Below, one piece after another: positions 7,163-12,677 of a stretch of DNA of 12,677 nucleotides. Each line of letters opens with the position of its first letter. Positions within the stretch are counted from its first letter, which is position 1. Both the position numbers and the translations under genes were made by a program. The stretch comes from Rhodocyclaceae bacterium (lineage in GTDB: Bacteria; Pseudomonadota; Gammaproteobacteria; Burkholderiales; Rhodocyclaceae): contig JAEUNN010000716.1 in NCBI GenBank assembly GCA_016791085.1, forward strand, positions 1-12,677, written 5' to 3'. The notes under the pieces are model-generated. The model was not told where the DNA came from. It did not search any database and worked only from the letters and a program-made list of their open reading frames with translations.

Positions 7163-7903
7163 TTATTTACCGGGTTCCGCGCTTTCGGCCGGCGCTGTGT
7201 CAGGAGCCCCCGCAGCCTCGGCCGGCTTTTGTGCCGGGGCGCTTTCCACGGGGGGCAGGTCAACCCACTTGCCTACCCGCTTGAGTTTGTCGCGCAGGCC
7301 CGGCAACGGAAACCCCATACGATATGCTTCGTGAGCGCTTGCCAAGGCCTTGTCGTAATCCTTTACCGTGAAATACGCAAGACCCAGGTTGTAATAGCTG
7401 TTCGCATCGCGTCCGCCAATTGAATTGCCCTTCTCGAGTACTTTAATCGCTTCCTGCACGCGGTTTTTGCGCAAAAGATAGATGCCATACAGCATATATG
7501 CCTTGCTGTCGTCAGGACGGAAAAGGATGGCACGCTCGTACCAACATTGCACTGCGTAGCGCGCCCCCGGAGGCGGATCCGCCTTGAACTTGAACTCGGC
7601 ATTGGCCATCGCCAAAAGTGCTCGATGGTGGTTCGGAAACGCCCGCAATATGTAGTCGATATCGCCCGCGGGGAAGGCCGTACTTTGACCGCGAGTAAGG
7701 TTTTCGACATGGATCGGAAAGTGTGCTCGCTCGACGCGGCGTATGTCTGCCGGTTCGTGCGTCCGGTAGTCGAACGGCCCGTAGCCGCCATCCCCTATCA
7801 TTCCGCAATCGTGGTTACCGGCAAAAAAACCGAATGCCGGACCGACCAAGCCAAGGGTGAGCACTGCCGTAGTCTTGAAATTGCGCAGCAAACGAATAGG
7901 CAT
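7163..7903 (-). CDS. Exported tetratricopeptide-repeat protein
   Basis: 246 residues from the chosen start. The N-terminus MPIRLLRNFK then TTAVLTLGLVGPAFGFFA is a signal peptide or anchor (n-region with two Arg and Lys, h-region about 11-27), so the protein is probably periplasmic or membrane-bound. The middle has TPR-like helices: one around FPNHHRALLAMANAEFK (89-105), one at 133-163 (SKAYMLYGIYLLRKN with EAIKVLEKG) and one at 167-197 (ANSYYNLGLAYFTV with YDKALASAHEAY). Cys33 and Cys120 could form a disulfide. The tail from 217 is Pro/Ala/Glu-rich and probably disordered. ATG 7903 is preferred over ATG 7909 because the GGGAG site is 7 nt away from the first and only 1 nt from the second. TPR proteins are common partners in EPS secretion. 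It is far shorter than the PEP-CTERM TPR lipoprotein PrsT and should not be named so. Confidence 0.85.
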   Translation of the reverse strand: MPIRLLRNFKTTAVLTLGLVGPAFGFFAGNHDCGMIGDGGYGPFDYRTHEPADIRRVERAHFPIHVENLTRGQSTAFPAGDIDYILRAFPNHHRALLAMANAEFKFKADPPPGARYAVQCWYERAILFRPDDSKAYMLYGIYLLRKNRVQEAIKVLEKGNSIGGRDANSYYNLGLAYFTVKDYDKALASAHEAYRMGFPLPGLRDKLKRVGKWVDLPPVESAPAQKPAEAAGAPDTAPAESAEPGK

Positions 7904-7910
7904 GGTCATT

Positions 7911-7915
7911 CTCCC
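7911..7915 (-). promoter_or_regulatory. Ribosome binding site deciding the TPR protein start
   Basis: On the - strand GGGAG at 7915-7911 is followed by ATGACCATG. Spacing is 1 nt to the first ATG (7909) and 7 nt to the second (7903), so the second ATG is the likely start. Confidence 0.55.
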
Positions 7916-8285
7916 TGAAATCTGGTGGCGTATGTTTCGCCGGGGTGTTGCAAGTGGCTACCGGGTAAATACGGGCGGACCAACCCGGGACGTTTGCCCG
8001 AAAGCAGTCGAGTGAGTTGGCTTGACGGCACCCGACGTGGGTATGCGCACGTTCGCTGCGCGCGATCGCGAACTCCTGCCGGGGTTGGACGGCGCCGCGT
8101 TGCGATGTCGATCATGACAGGGTGCGGAAGTTTCACTACCCCGAAATTGGCCGCCTGGCGTCTCTCGAATGCCTGGGGCGAAAGCCTCATTTTCGGTCCG
8201 CGCTTTCTACGCCGGTGCCGCTTTGCGTTTTCCTGGGTGAGTTACGATGCTCACCGTCGACGCTCGTGTCGATTGCCGAACTCGC
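7916..8285. other. Non-coding gap between the amidotransferase-like gene and the TPR gene
   Basis: About 370 nt without a convincing gene. Open frames here (for example - strand 8190-7906 and + strand 7925-8395) have Arg/Ser/Pro-rich compositions typical of chance frames in GC-rich DNA and no recognisable motif. The region must hold whatever separates or promotes the TPR gene, but I find no clear -35/-10 pair, sigma-54 box or terminator on the - strand. The only structures seen are weak short inverted repeats, such as TCGAC/GTCGA near 8256-8271 and GAAAGC/GCTTTC near 8180-8207. Confidence 0.5.
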
Positions 8286-10085
8286 TCAATCAGTGTGGGC
8301 ACGCAGCCAGTGCTCGAGCATCATCAGGATCCAGACCATTTCGCCATAGTAGCCGGGATGCTCCGGCAGGTATTTGCGTGTCAGGTCCGAAATGAACGCC
8401 GGTCGCACGATGCCGCGACCAGCCATATTCTGCAGCGCGTCGAAGGCAAGGTCCTTGAGGGGGGCATGGCGCATGACCCATACCCCGAAGGGCAGGCCAA
8501 AGCCATGTTTTTTCTTGACGATAATTTCCGGCGGCAGGAAATCGCGCAGGGCTTCCTTGAAGAACCAGCGGAGTTTGAATCCTTTAAGCTTGTACGAAAT
8601 TGGCAGTTGTGCCGAGAAGTCGAGCAGGTCGTCGTCGAGCAGCGGGAACCCGATGCTCACGCCGGCCAGTTGCGACGCACCCATGACTTTTGGCAGGTCA
8701 CTGTCAGCCAGCGTGTATTTCCAGTCGTAGGCGAGCATGCCATTGATCAGTCCGCAATTGCCGGCGCGCGCCCAGGTCGCGCGCTGGTGTTCGAGCGGTC
8801 CGGCGACATTGATCGATGCCAGGAAATCGCCTTCGAGTACGTCGGTATAGCCCAGGCGCTGCAGCAGATTGTGGCTCTGCAGGCGATCCGGCATGGGCAT
8901 GCGGGCCAGGCGGACATAACCGGCGGCTTTGCGCAACAACGGAAGCTTGCCTACCCCCGGCGTCTTGAGCAGCAGGGGTTCCATGATTCCGGCGCGCATC
9001 GCACCAGGCAGGATGTCGTATAGTCCGAGCAGGCGCTGCATCGCGTAGCGGGAATTGCCACCGAAAAGCTCGTCACCGCCATCGCCAGCGAGCATGCGCG
9101 AAAATCCGTCTTCGCGCGCCTTGCGGCAGCAATAGTAAGACGGCAGTACGGACGAATTGCCGAACGGCTGGTCGTAGCTGGCGGCGACGTGGGGAATGCC
9201 GGCGACGAGGTCGTCCGGTGTCACATAATATTCGTGGTGATGGGTGCCGAAATGACGCGCAGCAATGCGCGCGTATTCCATTTCGTCGTAGCCCGCTGCA
9301 TCAAACCCTATCGAATAGGTGTCGGCAGGTTCGCCACGCAGTTTGCCCAGCATGCCCGAAACCGTGGAACTGTCGGTTCCGCCCGAAAGGAAACAAGCGA
9401 GCTTTTCGCCGCCCTCCGCCTGACGCGCGACTGCCTTGCGCACGAGTGCCAGGAACTGTTCGCGCAGAGTGTTGAAGTCGGCTTTTTCGGCCAGCCTGAA
9501 GTCGGGTGTCCAGTATGGCTCGATGGCCACCTTACCCTGCCTGAATATCAGCGTGCTGCCTTGCGCAAGTCGCGAAACGTGCGCGAATATGGTTTGCGGG
9601 CCAGGGATGGCGTGGCTGTACAGGTAGTCGAAAATACTCTGGCTGGAAATCTCGCGCCGCGCATTCGGAACTTCGTCAGCGCGGTCGGAAAAATGCAGAG
9701 CCGTATTGTCCTGCGCATAGCATAGAGTACGAGTGCTGAAGCGGTCGACCGCGAGGTATACGCAATTTGCGTCACGATCGGCCGCCACGACGGCGAACTC
9801 GCCTGCCGCGTGCCGGGGGGCCTGGGCACCATGGCGGCGAAACGCGGCCAGCCATGCTGCGGCAGGTCCATCGCGGTGCGCAATTTCCGCCAGTTCGCTG
9901 GTGCGGAACCAGGTTCTGCCTATCGCATGGATTTTCCATCCCGGGCCCTCAGCGTAATCGACACCGGGACCCGCGGCGACTTCCAGGCTGCCCGGCATCC
10001 GGGAATCGTAGCTGCCATAGAGCAGTCCGCGCCGCGGGCCTTGGCCGCCGCCACTGGGCTTGCGCAAAAAGGTGGGTGCGTTCAT
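8286..10085 (-). CDS. Asparagine-synthase-like protein with a cysteine-less amidotransferase domain
   Basis: 599 residues with the two-domain layout of asparagine synthetase B. The C-terminal ATP-pyrophosphatase domain has the PP-loop CFLSGGTDSS (231-240), YSIGFD (257-262), LAGDGGDELFGGN (332-344), DSDLPKVMGAS (461-471) and KKKHGFGLPFG (524-534), as in enzymes that activate a carboxylate with ATP and form an amide. The N-terminal glutaminase fold is recognisable from AAGEFAVVAADRD (93-105) and LAVDRFSTRTLCYA (111-124). However, the protein begins MNAPTFLRK and lacks the Cys2 (MCGI) nucleophile that releases ammonia from glutamine. It is therefore predicted not to use glutamine and may take free ammonia or, as in beta-lactam synthetase-type relatives, another amine. 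Its ATG overlaps the decarboxylase stop by ATGA and has GAGG 7 nt upstream. Homologous roles include amidation of uronic acid carboxyls in O-antigens (WbpS-type) and amide formation in small molecules; which applies here is unknown. Confidence 0.92.
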   Translation of the reverse strand: MNAPTFLRKPSGGGQGPRRGLLYGSYDSRMPGSLEVAAGPGVDYAEGPGWKIHAIGRTWFRTSELAEIAHRDGPAAAWLAAFRRHGAQAPRHAAGEFAVVAADRDANCVYLAVDRFSTRTLCYAQDNTALHFSDRADEVPNARREISSQSIFDYLYSHAIPGPQTIFAHVSRLAQGSTLIFRQGKVAIEPYWTPDFRLAEKADFNTLREQFLALVRKAVARQAEGGEKLACFLSGGTDSSTVSGMLGKLRGEPADTYSIGFDAAGYDEMEYARIAARHFGTHHHEYYVTPDDLVAGIPHVAASYDQPFGNSSVLPSYYCCRKAREDGFSRMLAGDGGDELFGGNSRYAMQRLLGLYDILPGAMRAGIMEPLLLKTPGVGKLPLLRKAAGYVRLARMPMPDRLQSHNLLQRLGYTDVLEGDFLASINVAGPLEHQRATWARAGNCGLINGMLAYDWKYTLADSDLPKVMGASQLAGVSIGFPLLDDDLLDFSAQLPISYKLKGFKLRWFFKEALRDFLPPEIIVKKKHGFGLPFGVWVMRHAPLKDLAFDALQNMAGRGIVRPAFISDLTRKYLPEHPGYYGEMVWILMMLEHWLRAHTD

Positions 10086-11311
10086 ACGAGCACCTCGAGC
10101 ACGGTCGGATGACTCAAAAAGCCCTGCGGGCTGGCACTTGCGCCATAGGCTCCGGACTGGAATATGACGACGAGATCACCTTCGCTGGCCGCGGGCAAGT
10201 CCATGCGGTCGGCGAGCAGGTCTAGCGGGGTACATAGAGGACCGACCACGGACACCTGCTCGTGTTGCTCCGACTGCATGCGCGTGCCTATCGCAGCCGG
10301 ATAGTTTTTCCGTATGACCTGCCCGAAATTGCCGGACGCCGAAAGATGATGGTGCAAACCGCCATCGGTCACGAGATATACCTGACCGCGCGATACCTTG
10401 CGATCGATTACGCGACAAACGTAAATGCCTGCTTCACCCACCAGAAAGCGCCCCAGTTCCACCACCAGTTCCGCACGTGGCATATCCTGGCGCGCACGCT
10501 CGACCAAGGTGGCAAGGTTTTCGCCTATCGGTGCCAGATCTAGCGGCTGTTCGCCGGGAAAATACGGGATCCCGAAGCCGCCGCCGAGGTTCAGCACACG
10601 TATGTCTACCGCACCCTGTTCGGCCAGGCGCATGGCCAGCGCATAGGCTTTCTGCTGCGCTTCGACGATGGCCTGCGGGCGCAGATTTTGCGAGCCGCTA
10701 AAAATGTGGAAGCCTTCGCAGGCGAGCCGCAGTTCGCGCAAGCGTGCGAGCGCCTGCGGGATCGACTCGGCGTCGATTCCGAATTGCTTCGGCCCGCCGC
10801 CCATTTTCATGCCCGAGGATTTGAGTTCGAAGTCGGGATTGACGCGCAAAGCGATGCGTGGCGACAAACCGGTTTCGCCCGCGATCTGTGCCAGCAGTTC
10901 GATTTCCCGCATCGACTCGCAATTGACGAGTATGCCCGCCGCGACGGCCTGAGCAAGCTCTTGCGGAGTTTTGCCGGGACCGGCGAAACTGATTTCCGCC
11001 GGATCCATGCCGGAATCCAGCGCGACGCGCAATTCCTGGCCAGACGCCACGTCCAACCCGTCCACCAGGCGCGCCATGTGGCATACCAGCGCGGGCATGG
11101 GATTGGCCTTGATCGCATAGTGCAGGGAAATTTGCTGCGGCAGGCTTGCGCGCAGTGCGGCAACCCGGGTGTCGAGGGAAGCCCGCTCGTAGGCGTAGAA
11201 GGGCGTGCGTCCAACCCGCGCGGCCAGACGCGTGAGCGGGATACCGCCTACCGTCAGTTCGTTGCCGCTTACCGCAAAGGACGCGATGCGTCCATGTGCC
11301 GGCGCGTTCAT
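10082..11311 (-). CDS. PLP-dependent decarboxylase, exosortase A system-associated type
   Basis: 409 residues, fold-type III alanine-racemase/ornithine-diaminopimelate decarboxylase family, close to the group called pyridoxal-dependent decarboxylase, exosortase A system-associated. Visible motifs: HYAIKANP (64-71) with the PLP-binding Lys68; GLDVASGQEL (85-94); GFHIFSGSQ (200-208) with His202 stacking on PLP; the phosphate-binding GGGFG (243-247); VELGRFLVGEAG (284-295); VGPLCTPLD (356-364) with catalytic Cys360 from the partner subunit; and GAYGAS (387-392) with Tyr389. All key residues are present, so an active dimeric decarboxylase of an amino acid or amino-acyl substrate is expected. Its ATG overlaps the acyl-CoA ligase stop by ATGA, and its stop overlaps the asparagine-synthase-like start by ATGA. 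Catabolic LysA is an alternative, but the neighbours and sequence favour the EPS-associated clade. Confidence 0.92.
   Translation of the reverse strand: MNAPAHGRIASFAVSGNELTVGGIPLTRLAARVGRTPFYAYERASLDTRVAALRASLPQQISLHYAIKANPMPALVCHMARLVDGLDVASGQELRVALDSGMDPAEISFAGPGKTPQELAQAVAAGILVNCESMREIELLAQIAGETGLSPRIALRVNPDFELKSSGMKMGGGPKQFGIDAESIPQALARLRELRLACEGFHIFSGSQNLRPQAIVEAQQKAYALAMRLAEQGAVDIRVLNLGGGFGIPYFPGEQPLDLAPIGENLATLVERARQDMPRAELVVELGRFLVGEAGIYVCRVIDRKVSRGQVYLVTDGGLHHHLSASGNFGQVIRKNYPAAIGTRMQSEQHEQVSVVGPLCTPLDLLADRMDLPAASEGDLVVIFQSGAYGASASPQGFLSHPTVLEVLV
10093..10096 (-). promoter_or_regulatory. Ribosome binding site of the asparagine-synthase-like gene
   Basis: GAGG on the - strand, inside the end of the decarboxylase gene, lies 7 nt before the ATG at 10085. 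Together with the 4-nt overlap it supports reinitiation or coupled translation and confirms the start that lacks Cys2. Confidence 0.5.
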
Positions 11312-12677
11312 GGCGCGGCCTTTTCAAACAGTTCCACGAATTCTCCTGACAACAACTTGCGGTCTATCTTGCCGTTGGGATTGCGGGGCAATGGACCCGG
11401 GCGCACGTCGATCTTTGCCGGCACCATATAGGCGGGCAGGCGTATGCGCGCTTCGGCGAGTAGTGCCGCCGGGTCGAGTTCGGCCCCCGCGCGCGGCGTC
11501 ACGACCAGAACCACTGCCTGTCCCAGCGTGGGGTGAGGTACTCCGAACGCTGCAACCTCTCCGACCTGCTGAGTGGAATAGATGACTTCCTCGATTTCGG
11601 TCGGACTTACGCGATAGCCGGACGTTTTGATCATTTCGTCGCGGCGGCCAATGAAATAAAGGTAGCCTTCTTCGTCACGGCGCACGTTGTCACCCGAAAA
11701 TACTGCGACTTCAGGCAGTACGAGTCCGCCCTCGCGGCCGGGCAGGGGCTTGTAGCGCTCTGCGGTCTTTTCCGGGTCGTTCCAGTAACCCATACCGACC
11801 AGTGCGCCGCGGTGCACGAGTTCGCCTGGTTCGTTGGGCGCACATTCGCTGCCGTCCTCGCGCAGTACGAGAATTTCGGCATTCGGAATGGCCTTGCCGA
11901 TTGAGTCGGGCCGGCGATCGACTTCGCTGGGTGGCAGATAAGTCGAGCGGAATGCTTCGGTCAGACCGTACATCAGGAAGGGATTGGTGCGCGGCAGTGC
12001 CGCGCGCAATTTGTTCAGTGTTTCGCGCGGCATGCGCCCGCCGGTATTTGCAAAATAGCGCAAGTGCTCGGTAATGCCGTCCGGCCACTGCAGTTCCGAC
12101 AATTGTATGTAAAGCGGCGGAACGGCGGTGAGCCCGGTCACCTTTTCCTTTTGCAGGGCATTGAGCACATCGCGCGGCAGCAGATAGTTGAGCAGCACGA
12201 CGCGCGCACCGGTATGAAATGCCGTCGTCAGCTGGCTGAACCCGGCGTCGAACGACAAGGGCAATGCCGCGAGTAGTGTGTCGTCGGGAGAATTCTCGAG
12301 GTATTGCGCGACGCTCTTCGCGCCCGCGACCATGTTGCGATGGGACAGCACGACGCCCTTTGGCTTGCCTGTGCTGCCGGAGGTGTAAAGTATGGCTGCC
12401 ATGTCGGTATCGATGCACCGGTGCGCCGGCCCACGCGGGCCGGCCATGAGTGCATCCCAGGACAATACCGGTACGTCGCCGGACTTGCTTTCGGCAGCTT
12501 TGCCGAGACATACGATTTTGCGCAGGTCGTGACAGGCTGCCAACGCACCCTGTAGTGCATCGAGGCGCTCCGGTGCGGTGACCAGCAGTCGCACGTTGCA
12601 GTCGCGCAAAATGTAGGCGACCTGATCCGGCTTCAGCAGGGGGTTGAGCGGCACGAACACCGCGCCCGCGGCTGCGG
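11308..12677 (-). CDS. AMP-forming acyl-CoA ligase, exosortase A-associated type, 5' partial
   Basis: The frame stays open to the right edge, so the N-terminus (probably 60-80 residues) is missing; about 455 residues remain of an expected 510-530. The enzyme activates a carboxylic or amino acid as acyl-AMP and passes it to CoA or a carrier phosphopantetheine. Visible motifs: the early AVFVPLNPLLKPDQ; P-loop TSGSTGKPKG (12355-12384); YGLTE adenine motif (11956-11970); DEEGYLYFIGRRDEMIKTSG with the hinge region; GYRVSPTEIEE; and the late PNGKID with the catalytic Lys (codon 11370-11368). It resembles the family called acyl-CoA ligase (AMP-forming), exosortase A-associated, which is commonly next to the PLP decarboxylase as here. 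An NRPS-like adenylation role with a stand-alone carrier protein is possible; such a carrier would lie beyond the window edge. Confidence 0.92.
   Translation of the reverse strand, partial: AAAGAVFVPLNPLLKPDQVAYILRDCNVRLLVTAPERLDALQGALAACHDLRKIVCLGKAAESKSGDVPVLSWDALMAGPRGPAHRCIDTDMAAILYTSGSTGKPKGVVLSHRNMVAGAKSVAQYLENSPDDTLLAALPLSFDAGFSQLTTAFHTGARVVLLNYLLPRDVLNALQKEKVTGLTAVPPLYIQLSELQWPDGITEHLRYFANTGGRMPRETLNKLRAALPRTNPFLMYGLTEAFRSTYLPPSEVDRRPDSIGKAIPNAEILVLREDGSECAPNEPGELVHRGALVGMGYWNDPEKTAERYKPLPGREGGLVLPEVAVFSGDNVRRDEEGYLYFIGRRDEMIKTSGYRVSPTEIEEVIYSTQQVGEVAAFGVPHPTLGQAVVLVVTPRAGAELDPAALLAEARIRLPAYMVPAKIDVRPGPLPRNPNGKIDRKLLSGEFVELFEKAAP

Noticed and set aside
8012..8050. TTGACG on the + strand, considered as a -35 box
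   Set aside because: There is no -10-like element at a suitable distance and no + strand gene downstream.
7906..8190. A 94-codon - strand open frame just before the TPR gene
   Set aside because: Its end overlaps the TPR gene start, it has no motif and its composition is like random GC-rich sequence. A real small gene cannot be fully excluded.
7925..8395. A 156-codon + strand open frame in the gap upstream of the TPR gene
   Set aside because: It runs into the real - strand amidotransferase gene, has an Arg/Ser/Cys-rich chance composition, and has no recognisable domain.
10082..11311. Decarboxylase as housekeeping lysA
   Set aside because: The sequence and its overlap with an EPS-type acyl-CoA ligase fit the exosortase-associated clade better. 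LysA remains a possibility only if a profile comparison says so.
10688..11431. A 247-codon + strand open frame opposite the decarboxylase
   Set aside because: It is antisense to a decarboxylase with all catalytic motifs intact and has no protein-family signature of its own.

Overview
The window is a stretch of about 12.7 kb of high-GC DNA (roughly 60% by eye), densely coded, from a Gram-negative bacterium. The best guess is a beta- or gammaproteobacterium, because several proteins look like families that travel with the exosortase A (XrtA/EpsH) PEP-CTERM system: an O-antigen-ligase-like membrane protein, a PLP-dependent decarboxylase and an AMP-forming acyl-CoA ligase. No exosortase, PEP-CTERM protein, transposase, tRNA, rRNA or CRISPR is visible here. 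The window appears to be the inner part of a larger exopolysaccharide (EPS) biosynthesis and modification locus that continues past both edges.

The left block is on the + strand (1-6903). It runs in order: the C-terminal two thirds of an AlgD-like GDP-mannose/UDP-glucose 6-dehydrogenase; a membrane-anchored transglutaminase-like protein with a Cys-His-Asp triad; a GT-B glycosyltransferase; a PaaK/CapK-type adenylate-forming enzyme; a polytopic O-antigen-ligase/polymerase-like protein; and a polysaccharide deacetylase. The first five are tightly packed (gaps of 21 and 4 nt, a 4-nt ATGA overlap, then 45 nt) and look like one transcription unit. The deacetylase follows after 114 nt. Together they suggest synthesis of a uronic-acid-containing polysaccharide, its assembly at the inner membrane and its chemical decoration.

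The right block is on the - strand (12677-7163) and converges on the left block. An acyl-CoA ligase (5' part beyond the window), a PLP-dependent decarboxylase and an asparagine-synthase-like protein overlap one another by ATGA and are probably translationally coupled. The asparagine-synthase-like protein keeps its ATP-pyrophosphatase signature but has no Cys2 in its N-terminal amidotransferase domain. After a 376-nt gap comes an exported TPR protein. The trio (acyl activation, decarboxylation to an amine, ATP-dependent amide formation) is the most interesting part. I infer that it makes an amide, either a small molecule or an amine/amide decoration on uronic acid carboxyl groups; this is not shown by the sequence.

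Stretches without a gene are 5812-5925, 6904-7162 (between the convergent ends) and 7904-8285. No convincing promoter or intrinsic terminator was found in any of them.
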